From: JANOYJ01 sp963792485
GTDB taxonomy: Bacteria > Pseudomonadota > Alphaproteobacteria > Rhizobiales > Rhizobiaceae
Direction: 5' to 3'
Length of the DNA: 64,000 nucleotides
Assembly: GCA_963792485.1 (NCBI GenBank)
Contig: CAWBWL010000009.1
Location: forward strand, 62,001-126,000
In this document: piece by piece, positions 27,171 through 35,344 of the stretch
How the letters are laid out: every line of letters starts with the position of its first letter
How positions within the stretch are numbered: the first letter of the stretch is position 1
Position numbers and translations under genes: made by a program
The notes under the pieces: model-generated
Database searches by the model: none
What the model was told of the DNA's origin: nothing
What the model saw: only the letters and a program-made list of their open reading frames with translations

Positions 27171-27578
27171 ATGAAGATCACAGTTGAAACCCTTGTCAGA
27201 GCCCCCGTAGGCAAGGTCTGGGATGCCTATGTGACGCCGGACGATATCATTGCGTGGAATTCTCCGTCCGAGGACTGGCATACGACGAAATCCACGGTCG
27301 ATCTGCACGAGGGCGGCGCGTTTTCGTCGCGCATGGAGGCCAAGGACGGCAGCTTTGGCTTCGACTTTGCCGGCACCTACACCAAGATCGTCCCGCACAA
27401 GCTGATCGAATATGCGTTCGGCGACCGCAATGGCGCGGTCGAATTCATTCCCGGCGCGGACGGAGTCACCGTGCGCTCCACATTCGACGCCGAAACGCAA
27501 AATCCCGAGGAGCAGCAGCGGCAGGGCTGGCAGGCGATCCTGAACAGTTTCGCCCGGCATGTTGAAGCGCGTCCGTAA
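27171..27578 (+). CDS. SRPBCC/AHSA1-domain protein
   Basis: The 135-residue protein has the pattern VRAPVGKVWDAYVTPDDII and WNSPSEDWHTT, typical of the AHSA1-type proteins that also include YndB-like forms. It follows the previous SRPBCC gene by 20 bases and has a clear AAAGGAG ribosome site. The two are only distantly alike, so this is an old duplication or separate recruitment. Confidence 0.88.
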   Translation: MKITVETLVRAPVGKVWDAYVTPDDIIAWNSPSEDWHTTKSTVDLHEGGAFSSRMEAKDGSFGFDFAGTYTKIVPHKLIEYAFGDRNGAVEFIPGADGVTVRSTFDAETQNPEEQQRQGWQAILNSFARHVEARP

Positions 27579-27597
27579 GCGATAAAGGAGACGAAGA

Positions 27598-28257
27598 ATG
27601 CGCAAGATCACTGGAGGCGTGTTCCAGTCGCTGGACGGCGTCATGCAGGCGCCGGGCGGCCCGCCTGAGGATCCGACGGGAGGGTTTGAGCTGGGCGGAT
27701 GGTCGGCGACCTACTGGGACGACAAGATGGGCGCGGCGATGGGCGGCATTTTCAGCGAATCTTACGACCTTCTGCTCGGCCGCAAGACCTATGAGATTTT
27801 CGCGGCGCACTGGCCCTATGTGCAGGACGATGATCCGGTCGGCCAGGCGTTCGGCAAGGCGGCGAAATATGTGCTGACGCGCGGCAATGACGCGCTTGAA
27901 TGGCAGAACAGTCACCGGCTGGGCAGCATTGATGATGTGAAGAAGCTCAAGGCGAGCGAGGGGCCGACACTGCTCATTCAGGGCAGTTCGACGCTCTATC
28001 CGCCGCTTCTGTCCGCCGGGCTGATTGACAGACTGTTCGTCATGACCTTCCCGGTCATTCTGGGCAAGGGCAAACGGCTGTTTGGACAAGGAACGCCGTC
28101 GAACGGTTTGAAGCTCGTCAGCAGCGATGTATCGACGACCGGCGTTCTCATGGCAACCTATGAGCCAGCGGGCGCGGTTCCCATCGGCACATTCGAACTT
28201 GCCAGCCCGAGCGCAGCCGAACTGAAACGCCGCGAGCGCATGGCGCGCGAAGGCTGA
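27598..28257 (+). CDS. Dihydrofolate-reductase-like protein (RibD C-terminal family)
   Basis: The 219-residue protein has the opening SLDGVMQAPGGPPEDPTGGF, the LLLGRKTYEIFAAHWP block and the late FPVILGKGKRLFG block of the RibD-C/DHFR-like family. These are NADPH-binding reductase folds, mostly of unknown substrate. It is not the cell's main FolA: length and motifs differ. A close relative is encoded immediately downstream, so the pair arose by tandem duplication. Confidence 0.88.
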   Translation: MRKITGGVFQSLDGVMQAPGGPPEDPTGGFELGGWSATYWDDKMGAAMGGIFSESYDLLLGRKTYEIFAAHWPYVQDDDPVGQAFGKAAKYVLTRGNDALEWQNSHRLGSIDDVKKLKASEGPTLLIQGSSTLYPPLLSAGLIDRLFVMTFPVILGKGKRLFGQGTPSNGLKLVSSDVSTTGVLMATYEPAGAVPIGTFELASPSAAELKRRERMAREG

Positions 28258-28279
28258 GACCAAAAAAGGGAATAGAATC

Positions 28280-28939
28280 ATGGGCAAGCTCACCATTGCG
28301 GCCTTTATCAGCATTGACGGCGTCATGCAGGCGCCGGGCGGGCCGGACGAGGATGTGAGCGGCGGCTTCAAACATGGCGGCTGGCTGGTGCCGCATGCGG
28401 ATGAGGGCATGGGCGCGGCGATCATGGAGATTTTCCCGCGCGCCAGCGCCTTTCTGCTCGGCCGCGGCACCTACGACATATTCGCCGCTTCCTGGCCAAA
28501 GGTGACGGACCCGAACGATCCTGTCGCGGTAAAGCTCAACGGTCTGCCCAAACACGTCGCCTCGCGCAGCCGGACGAGTTTTGACTGGAACAATTCAACC
28601 CATGTCGCCGATGTTGTGCGCGATGTTGCAGGGCTCAAGGCGAGGTATGACGGCGAGCTTCAGGTGCATGGCAGCCCGGGCCTGCTGCAGACGCTGATCG
28701 AACATGATTTGATTGATGAATATAATCTCTTCATTTTCCCCGTCGTGCTCGGCTCCGGCAAGCGGCTGTTCGGCTCCGGCGCGATGCCGGGGACGATGAA
28801 GCTCGTCAAATCAACAGTGACGGAAAGCGGCAACTTCATCGCCACCTATGAGCGGGCAGGGCCGCTCAAAACAGGCGAGTTTGATGTGGACGAACAGACA
28901 GGTTCTATGGATGTGATTGAGCGCAACAAGACGCAGTGA
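28280..28939 (+). CDS. Dihydrofolate-reductase-like protein (RibD C-terminal family), second copy
   Basis: The protein has 219 residues, the same length as its upstream neighbour, and shares SIDGVMQAPGGPDED, FLLGRGTYDIFAASWP and FPVVLGSGKRLFGSG. Overall identity is moderate, mainly in these blocks. It differs in the C-terminal tail. The pair may have divergent substrates or form a heteromer. The ATG at 28280 has AAAGGGAAT upstream. Confidence 0.88.
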   Translation: MGKLTIAAFISIDGVMQAPGGPDEDVSGGFKHGGWLVPHADEGMGAAIMEIFPRASAFLLGRGTYDIFAASWPKVTDPNDPVAVKLNGLPKHVASRSRTSFDWNNSTHVADVVRDVAGLKARYDGELQVHGSPGLLQTLIEHDLIDEYNLFIFPVVLGSGKRLFGSGAMPGTMKLVKSTVTESGNFIATYERAGPLKTGEFDVDEQTGSMDVIERNKTQ

Positions 28940-29013
28940 GCGCTGAACGCGCTTGAGGAATATCCACTCATGGCGTAGCATCGCATTGGAATTCCCAAGT
29001 CTTGGAGGCTGTC

Positions 29014-29544
29014 ATGGAAATCCTCAAAACAATTCTTTATCTCCTCATTCTGGCAGTTCTGGCGCTGCTGATTTACGCTGCGACGAGGCCAAACACATTC
29101 CGGCTGGAGCGCTCGACCATGATCAAGGCTCCGCCGGAAAAGGTCTTCGGCATCATCAATGACTTCAAGCAATGGACTGGCTGGTCGCCTTGGGAAAATA
29201 TCGACGCGGATTTGAAGCGCACCTACAGCGGTGCGGCATCCGGCGTGGGCACAATTTACGAATGGCTCGGCAAGAAGACCGGGCAGGGGCGGATGGAGAT
29301 CACCGAGGCCAAGCCGGGGCAGCGGGTGTCGCTGAAGCTTGATTTCATCAAGCCGTTCAAAGCGCACAACATTACCGATTTCGACCTAACGCCGCAGGAC
29401 GGCGGCACCAATGTCCGCTGGGCCATGTACGGCCCGCTCAATCTGATGCAGCGGGTGATGCATATATTTTTCAATATGGAGAAAATGGTCGGGCCAGATT
29501 TTGAGAAAGGGCTGGCGAGCATGAAGGCGCTGGCGGAGAAGTAG
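29014..29544 (+). CDS. Membrane-anchored SRPBCC (polyketide cyclase-like) protein
   Basis: The 176-residue protein has an N-terminal hydrophobic segment (about residues 5-22, ILYLLILAVLALLIYAA) followed by an SRPBCC domain (STMIKAPPEKVFGIINDF, then WSPWENIDADLKRTY). The family is usual in Proteobacteria as polyketide_cyc2-type proteins facing the periplasm. The ATG at 29014 has GGAGG at 29004-29008; a TTG at 29002 would place the ribosome site inside the gene. It is the fourth SRPBCC gene of the run. Confidence 0.87.
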   Translation: MEILKTILYLLILAVLALLIYAATRPNTFRLERSTMIKAPPEKVFGIINDFKQWTGWSPWENIDADLKRTYSGAASGVGTIYEWLGKKTGQGRMEITEAKPGQRVSLKLDFIKPFKAHNITDFDLTPQDGGTNVRWAMYGPLNLMQRVMHIFFNMEKMVGPDFEKGLASMKALAEK

Positions 29545-29669
29545 GGACGACCGGCGGCTCCTGCCAGACTTTGTCAGCAGCCGGGTCTGCAACAACTTGA
29601 GCCCAAGCGGCGTTACATGCGAAGTTTGGTTTCATCCAATATCGGGTTCCGGCCCGCCGGAGCCCTGCC

Positions 29670-31202
29670 ATGTCCGCCACCGAAGCCATCATCGCGCCAA
29701 AAGCCACCCGCAAGGAATGGATCGGCCTCGCGGTCATCGCGCTGCCCTGCATGCTGTATTCGATGGACTTGACGGTTCTCAATCTCGCCGTGCCGACGCT
29801 CATCGCCGACATCAAGCCGTCCGCCTCCGAGTTGCTCTGGATTATCGACGTCTACGGCTTCATGGTCGCAGGCTTCCTCGTCGCGATGGGCTCGCTCGGC
29901 GACCGGATTGGGCGGCGCAAGCTGTTGATGGCAGGGGCGGCGGTTTTTGGCATCACCTCGCTGATCGCCGCGTTCGCCAACACGCCGGCGACGCTGATCG
30001 CGGCGCGGGCGCTGCTCGGCATTGCGGGCGCCACCATCGCGCCCTCTACGCTGTCGCTCATCACCAACATGTTCCGCGACGAGAAAGAGCAGGCGTTCGC
30101 CATTTCCATGTGGGTTGCGAGTTATTCGGCAGGGGCAATCATAGGTCCGCTCGTCGGCGGGGTGCTGATCCAGTACTTCTCCTGGGGCTCGGTCTTCCTC
30201 GCCAATGTGCCGGTCATGGTGTTGCTCCTCGCCGTCGCGCCGTTCCTTCTGCCTGAGCACAAGGATCCCAATCCGGGCCGCATCGATTTCCCGAGCGTCT
30301 TCCTGTCGCTGATCTCCATCCTGTCAATCATTTACGGGCTGAAGCAGTTTGCCGAGAGCGGCTTTGCCCTCCTACCTGTGCTGATCGCGGCGACGGGCGT
30401 TGGGCTGCTGATCACTTTCGTGCGCCGGCAATACAGGCTTGAACAGCCGTTCATCGACCCGAAACTGTTTGAGCTGACGAAGTTCCGCGTTGCCATCGCT
30501 GTCAATTTCATCGGCATTTTCTTCATGTTCGGCACATTCATTTTCATGGCGCAATATCTGCAGATGGTGGCGGGCTTGTCGCCTTTGATGGCGGGGCTGT
30601 GGTCGGTGCCCAGCGCGCTGGCATTCACCGCGATGTCGTTCCTCACGCCCGCTCTGATGGAGCGGATGAGCGTGACCTCATTGATCGCCGCAGGTCTCGT
30701 CGTGTCGGCGGCTGGCCTTGCGCTTCTGGCCGCCACTGACAGTTTCGCCCTGATTATCCTTGCCAACATCATTATGTCGGTCGGCTTCACGCCGGTCATT
30801 ACCATGACAACCGGCCTCATTGTCGGCTCTGCGCCGCCTGAAAAGGCTGGTGTCGCCTCGGCAGTCTCGGAAACCGGCGCTGAGCTTGGCGGGGCGCTGG
30901 GTGTGGCGCTGATGGGAAGTCTGGGCACAGCGATCTACCGCAGCTTCATGGCAGACAAAGTCGCGCCTGGGCTCACGCCCGAGGCATCAGAAGCCGCCCG
31001 CATGACGCTGGGCGGGGCGCTGGAGGCGGCGAAGAGTTTGCCGGGAACTGAAAGCGCCGCCATGGTCGAAGCCGCGCGCGATACGTTCATGAGCGGATTT
31101 CACACAATGGCGCTGATCTCCGCCATCGCGCTTTTGGTTGCGGCATGGATGACCACGCGGGTTCTGGGCAGGCAGGAGAGGGCGGCAGTGGCGGAAGGCT
31201 AG
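29670..31202 (+). CDS. DHA2-type MFS exporter (14 transmembrane segments)
   Basis: At 510 residues it has the length and hydrophobicity of a 14-segment DHA2 drug:H+ antiporter. Motif A is GSLGDRIGRRKLLMAG, motif D1 is SMDLTVLNLAVPTL, and motif C-like GASYSAGAIIGPLVGG follows in the fifth segment region. It resembles SmvA/QacA-like exporters of cationic compounds. It ends the SRPBCC-reductase run, and its stop overlaps the convergent DUF922 gene by 4 bases. Confidence 0.88.
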   Translation: MSATEAIIAPKATRKEWIGLAVIALPCMLYSMDLTVLNLAVPTLIADIKPSASELLWIIDVYGFMVAGFLVAMGSLGDRIGRRKLLMAGAAVFGITSLIAAFANTPATLIAARALLGIAGATIAPSTLSLITNMFRDEKEQAFAISMWVASYSAGAIIGPLVGGVLIQYFSWGSVFLANVPVMVLLLAVAPFLLPEHKDPNPGRIDFPSVFLSLISILSIIYGLKQFAESGFALLPVLIAATGVGLLITFVRRQYRLEQPFIDPKLFELTKFRVAIAVNFIGIFFMFGTFIFMAQYLQMVAGLSPLMAGLWSVPSALAFTAMSFLTPALMERMSVTSLIAAGLVVSAAGLALLAATDSFALIILANIIMSVGFTPVITMTTGLIVGSAPPEKAGVASAVSETGAELGGALGVALMGSLGTAIYRSFMADKVAPGLTPEASEAARMTLGGALEAAKSLPGTESAAMVEAARDTFMSGFHTMALISAIALLVAAWMTTRVLGRQERAAVAEG

Positions 31203-31813
31203 TTTTTCGGCCTCTGCCCAATCCGGTATTCCAGGAGCCGGGCCAGTCTCGCCTCAAAATTGATCGCTTCCACCTTGTCGAAATCGGCCTGCGCCTTTGC
31301 GTGCGCGGCGAGCAGGCCATCGGCGGCCTTTTCCGCACTCACTTGTACCAGCTTGCAGTTCTTCTGACGGGGCAGGCTTTCCAGCCGGCGTTCAAGTTCA
31401 AGGGCGTAATTGCGGGCAATGATCGCGTGGCGCTCTTCGTGACGCTTGATATCGGAGGACAGCGTGTCCCACATGATGGCCATATCAGTATCGGCGGTCT
31501 TGCGGTTTTTCCAACTGGGCAGCGTCAGCTTCAAATCCAGTGACACATAGGCGTTGGCAAGCCGGCAATATTTGCCGTCGCTCATGAATTTGGTCTTGAT
31601 GTCAAACTCCATGCTCGTCGCGCCCGGATGCCGGGTGCCGGTCAGCATCAGTTTCGGTCCCCGCTTGGCGATCTCGCGGTCCAGATCTTCGGCGGTCTTG
31701 CCGTAAACGGCGAAGTAATTGTATTTCTTGGAGATTTCAGCCGCACTTGCGGGCACGCAAACGACGGCAGCAAGCGCGGCAGCGCCGGACAAACATGCCA
31801 CAGAAACGTTCAT
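31199..31813 (-). CDS. DUF922 family secreted protein
   Basis: The 204-residue protein has a signal peptide (ALAAVVCVPASAAE) and the block VSLDLKLTLPSW followed by HEERHAIIARNYA. The HExxH-like HEERH stretch is the conserved core of DUF922, which is suspected but not shown to be a zinc protease-like fold. I chose the ATG at 31813, preceded by GAGG six bases upstream; the open frame extends further without signal-peptide logic. It is convergent with the MFS exporter and divergent from folP. Confidence 0.82.
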   Translation of the reverse strand: MNVSVACLSGAAALAAVVCVPASAAEISKKYNYFAVYGKTAEDLDREIAKRGPKLMLTGTRHPGATSMEFDIKTKFMSDGKYCRLANAYVSLDLKLTLPSWKNRKTADTDMAIMWDTLSSDIKRHEERHAIIARNYALELERRLESLPRQKNCKLVQVSAEKAADGLLAAHAKAQADFDKVEAINFEARLARLLEYRIGQRPKN

Positions 31814-31936
31814 CAACCGCCTCACAAATGGTAGTCCAAACCACCTCTTAGAATAGGGTGAATTCAAATTATGGCAAATTGCGGTTGACGCACCTGATAC
31901 TGGCGGCGAAAAGCGGCAAATATTGAGGGAATTGCA

Positions 31937-32797
31937 ATGGTGACGGTCTGGCGGGTCGGGCATGGGCAAAGCGTCCAGTTGGGCGCAGCCTCTGTACTGG
32001 TGGGCGTCCTCAACGTGACCCCGGACTCCTTTTCAGATGGCGGACGCTTCAATGTCGCCGACGAAGCCATCGCCCACGCCAAGGCGATGTGCGAACATGG
32101 CGCGCAGATTATCGATGTCGGCGGCGAATCCACGCGTCCCGGAGCTGAACCCGTCGACGCCTCAACCGAACAGGCGCGCGTTTTGCCGATCATCGAGGCG
32201 CTGCGCTCGGAGACGGGCGCATTGATTTCAGTTGACACCTATCGCGCTGAAACCGCGCGACTGGCGGTCCTTGAGGGTGCGCACATCATCAACGACGTCA
32301 CCGGCTTGCAGGGCGAGGCGGGCATGGCAAAAGCCGTGGCGGAGACCGGCAGTGGTGTCATCATCATGCACACCGGCCGGGGTCGGGAAAAGCTGCCGGA
32401 TGTGATTGAAGATCAGTACTTGTTTCTGCGTCAGTCGCTGAAGATTGCAGCGGCGCAGGGGATTGCCGACAGCAGCATTGTGCTTGATCCGGGCTTTGGT
32501 TTTGCCAAGGAAACCACGGAAGAAAACCTCGAACTGATGGCCCGCTTCCGCGAACTTGCCAATCTTGGCCTGCCACTACTCGCCGGAACATCGCGCAAGC
32601 GCTTTATCGGCGGCGTGACCGGCTATGACGCGGGGGACCGGGATGTGGCGACCGCCGCGACGTCGGCAATCCTGCGTCTTTCCGGCGCCGCCTTGTTTCG
32701 TGTCCACAATGTCGCAATCAACAGGGATGCGCTTTTAATGGCGGATGCTATGCTAGCGATGAAAAAGAGTTTGGCGGGACGTCCGTCGAGAGGCTGA
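31937..32797 (+). CDS. folP: Dihydropteroate synthase
   Basis: This 286-residue TIM-barrel enzyme joins 6-hydroxymethyl-dihydropterin pyrophosphate with p-aminobenzoate. The pterin site blocks GVLNVTPDSFSDGG, DVGGESTRPGAE and DPGFGFAKE are all present, as is SRKRFIGGVTG near the C-terminus. It is the sulfonamide target. It begins a folate operon: folB starts 5 bases after its stop and folK overlaps folB. Confidence 0.97.
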   Translation: MVTVWRVGHGQSVQLGAASVLVGVLNVTPDSFSDGGRFNVADEAIAHAKAMCEHGAQIIDVGGESTRPGAEPVDASTEQARVLPIIEALRSETGALISVDTYRAETARLAVLEGAHIINDVTGLQGEAGMAKAVAETGSGVIIMHTGRGREKLPDVIEDQYLFLRQSLKIAAAQGIADSSIVLDPGFGFAKETTEENLELMARFRELANLGLPLLAGTSRKRFIGGVTGYDAGDRDVATAATSAILRLSGAALFRVHNVAINRDALLMADAMLAMKKSLAGRPSRG

Positions 32798-32801
32798 CAC
32801 A

Positions 32802-33167
32802 GTGCGCTACATAATCCGGATGCAAAACTGCGCCTTTTTCGCGCGCCACGGCGTACTGCGCGAGGAGGAAGTGCTCGGCCAGCGCTTTTATGTCGATGCG
32901 GTGCTCACGGTGGACGGCGGCACGGCGCTGAAGGAAGACGAGATCGGGGACACGGTCGATTATGGCAAGGCGTTTCAGGTGATTGCCAAAATCATCACAG
33001 GCGAGCGGCGCTATCTGATTGAATCCCTCGCGATGGAAGTCGCCGCCGCCTTGCGCCAGACCTTTCCGCAGATTGCCAAAGCCGAGATCACCGTGCGCAA
33101 ACCGAATGCGCCGGTGGCTGGCGTGCTTGACTATGTCGAGGTCACCGTCATTGACCCGCCGCATTGA
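32802..33167 (+). CDS. folB: Dihydroneopterin aldolase
   Basis: The 121-residue protein has the FolB pattern NCAFFARHGVLREEEVLGQRF (in part), DTVDYGKAFQVI and the catalytic lysine region VRKPNAPVAGVLDYVEV. It converts dihydroneopterin to 6-hydroxymethyl-dihydropterin and glycolaldehyde. It starts with GTG at 32802, 5 bases after folP. Confidence 0.95.
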   Translation: MRYIIRMQNCAFFARHGVLREEEVLGQRFYVDAVLTVDGGTALKEDEIGDTVDYGKAFQVIAKIITGERRYLIESLAMEVAAALRQTFPQIAKAEITVRKPNAPVAGVLDYVEVTVIDPPH

Positions 33168-33642
33168 GCGCGTCCTGATCGGCCTTGGCGGCAATCTCGG
33201 CGATCCGGTCGCCAGCATGCGGGAGGCGCTGAAGACCATCGACGCCAATCCCGCCTGCAAAGTCACTCAAGTCTCGTCCTTCTGGCGCACGCCGCCCTGG
33301 GGCAAGACAGATCAACCGGATTTCATCAACGCCTGCGCTGAGGTCGAAACTTCGTTGTCGCCGCAAGGCTTTCTCTCACTGTGTCTTGAAACAGAGAAGG
33401 TGTTGAAGCGCGTGCGCACAGAGCGTTGGGGTCCGCGCAGCATTGACATTGATATTCTGTTTTTTGGCGAGCGGACTATTCGCGAAGAGGGCCTGACCGT
33501 GCCGCATCCGCGCATTGCCGAGCGGGCCTTCGTACTGGTGCCGCTGGCGGAGATTGCGCCGGATCAGATTCTGGATGGCAAAACGATCAGGGACAGAGCC
33601 GTAGAGATTGACCGGACTGGTCTTTTCCGTCTCGAAAGATAA
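33151..33642 (+). CDS. folK: 2-amino-4-hydroxy-6-hydroxymethyldihydropteridine pyrophosphokinase
   Basis: The product is HPPK, 163 residues from the preferred start. It shows IGLGGNLGDP, the SSFWRTPPWG loop, RWGPRSIDIDILFFG (metal-binding D-x-D) and VPHPRIAERAFVLVPL. It makes the pyrophosphate that FolP uses. The start is uncertain: TTG at 33151 has GAGG at 33138-33141 and fits the family's N-terminus, while an ATG at 33133 has no ribosome site. Either way it overlaps folB by at least 17 bases. Confidence 0.93.
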   Translation: MTRRIERVLIGLGGNLGDPVASMREALKTIDANPACKVTQVSSFWRTPPWGKTDQPDFINACAEVETSLSPQGFLSLCLETEKVLKRVRTERWGPRSIDIDILFFGERTIREEGLTVPHPRIAERAFVLVPLAEIAPDQILDGKTIRDRAVEIDRTGLFRLER

Positions 33643-33654
33643 CGCGTACGCGGC

Positions 33655-34185
33655 CTACTTCTTGACCGAACCCGTCGTGCCCTGGTCGACCCGGGAGAGG
33701 CTCATCCCAATCACGCGCACCATATCCTTGTTGACCCGCACCGAGATGGAGACATGCATCAGGTCAGATGATTCCATTCGCGCCAGCATCGCGCCGTTCA
33801 GCTTGTTGCGGTTGAGCGCCATGGTGACGCGGTCGCCGGCGACATTTCCTGAAACAATATCAAGCCCTTTGCCCTTGGCGCCATCGAGAAACGCGCCCGA
33901 ATAGCCCTGCGGCGAAAACATGATCTTGGCATTCATTTCCTGCGTGAACACGCCGACCCGGCATTGGCCGTCCATCGATATGCCGGTTTTGCCGTCGGGC
34001 TTGGTGCCGGCCAGCGTGCAGGTGAACTTGGTCCCTTTGTATTTTCCGGCGACAATTTCGCCCGGCCCGAACCATTTGCCTTCGACCGATTTGAAAAACC
34101 GCGCATCATCCATTGCAAGGGAAGAAGAAGGCGCTCCAACGGTGAATGCGGCAAGCAACGCAAATCGGACGAAACGGGCAATCAT
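33655..34185 (-). CDS. Hypothetical secreted protein
   Basis: I do not recognise this family. The 176-residue product has a signal peptide (MIARFVRFALLAAF, cleavage likely after SLA near residue 24) and a mature domain beginning DDARFFKSVEGKWFGPGEIV. Two cysteines (in FTCTL and GQCRV) could form a disulfide in a lipocalin-like beta-rich domain, to judge from alternating hydrophobic residues. In-frame ATG codons at 34200 and 34203 are possible alternative starts. It is convergent with folK (12 bases between stops). Confidence 0.7.
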   Translation of the reverse strand: MIARFVRFALLAAFTVGAPSSSLAMDDARFFKSVEGKWFGPGEIVAGKYKGTKFTCTLAGTKPDGKTGISMDGQCRVGVFTQEMNAKIMFSPQGYSGAFLDGAKGKGLDIVSGNVAGDRVTMALNRNKLNGAMLARMESSDLMHVSISVRVNKDMVRVIGMSLSRVDQGTTGSVKK

Positions 34186-34291
34186 GGAACGAACTCGCAT
34201 CATTCGGGATATTGATGTGTGAGGTCCGACCATGCACCGGAATGGTTAATGCTTGGTTTTTTCGCAATGCTGCCAGACGGTAAAATGCCGT

Positions 34292-35344
34292 TCACTTGGC
34301 TGGACCAGAACCGCCGATTTTGGTGAGTTCGCCAATGAAGTCGCCGATGCCCGGACGTTTTCTGGCCTTGAAGGGCAGGGGTCGCACGATGTCCATCGCC
34401 GCAATTCCCACCCGCGCCGTCATCAAACCGTTGATCACGCCTTCGCCCAGCCGCGCCGAGAGCTTTGCAGCCAGCCCATGCCCGAGCAATTGCTGGATAA
34501 TGCTGTCGCCGGCAGCGATCGACCCGGTCACGGCAAGATGGGCAATGACATTGCGCGCCAGACGCAGAAGACCGAGTGTTGCGGGACGGTTGCCGTAGAG
34601 CTCGGAGAGCTGGCGGATCAGTTTGAAGCTCTCAAACAATATGTACCCGATATCGATCAGCGCGCGCGGGCTGACGGCGGTGACAATTGACACCCGTTTG
34701 GCGGCATTGGCGATCAGCCCCTGCGCCCGCCAGTCAAGCGGCGCCAAGAGTTCCGTCTCGGCCAGCGCAATCAGGTCGCGGCCATCGACAATCTCGCCCT
34801 TGGTCTCCTCCAGCGTGCGCCGCCCTTCCGCCGTTTCCGGATGCGATTTCAACTGGTTGTGGAGTTTTTCGATGACGAGCCGCGCCGCCGCCGCATCATT
34901 GTCCTCAAACGCCGTCCGCGCGTGAGCGCGTATCTCAGTCACCCGGTCGAGCCGCCGCAGCGCTATCCATTCCCGCGCGCCCATCAGCGCGAGCGCCAGA
35001 GCCGCAATCCCTGTGAGCGTCAGCCCGGTCCAGCCGAGCCAGTCCGCTTGAGTGAACAGGCGGCTCACCAGCTCTGCAGTCCACAGCGCGATGGCGAGCG
35101 AGAGCAGCGCTGAGAAGGCCGCGAGGAACACGCCGCCGAGCGTCCATCTTTTTCGTGGCGCGGCTTCAATTTCTGAATCCGCAAGTGTTTCTAACTCATT
35201 GAAAACATCCGGTGTTTCTTCAATGACCACTGGCATCTGCCGTGTGCTGACGGCGACCGGCGCGCGCGCTGTCCTGGTCTTCGGCGCGCTGTCCTCATTG
35301 GGTAGCTCAAATGCCACAGGCTTGCGTTTCATCTCCTCGCTCAT
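34292..35344 (-). CDS. YcjF-like membrane protein (TIGR01620 / DUF697)
   Basis: The 350-residue protein has an acidic, disordered N-terminus, two adjacent membrane segments (about residues 70-125) and a C-terminal DUF697-type helical domain (ISPRALI-like VSPRALIDIGYILFE). It is the usual partner of the YcjX-like GTPase encoded upstream on the same strand, and the two genes overlap by 4 bases. The pair is widespread in Proteobacteria and linked to envelope stress, but the mechanism is unknown. Confidence 0.9.
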   Translation of the reverse strand: MSEEMKRKPVAFELPNEDSAPKTRTARAPVAVSTRQMPVVIEETPDVFNELETLADSEIEAAPRKRWTLGGVFLAAFSALLSLAIALWTAELVSRLFTQADWLGWTGLTLTGIAALALALMGAREWIALRRLDRVTEIRAHARTAFEDNDAAAARLVIEKLHNQLKSHPETAEGRRTLEETKGEIVDGRDLIALAETELLAPLDWRAQGLIANAAKRVSIVTAVSPRALIDIGYILFESFKLIRQLSELYGNRPATLGLLRLARNVIAHLAVTGSIAAGDSIIQQLLGHGLAAKLSARLGEGVINGLMTARVGIAAMDIVRPLPFKARKRPGIGDFIGELTKIGGSGPAK

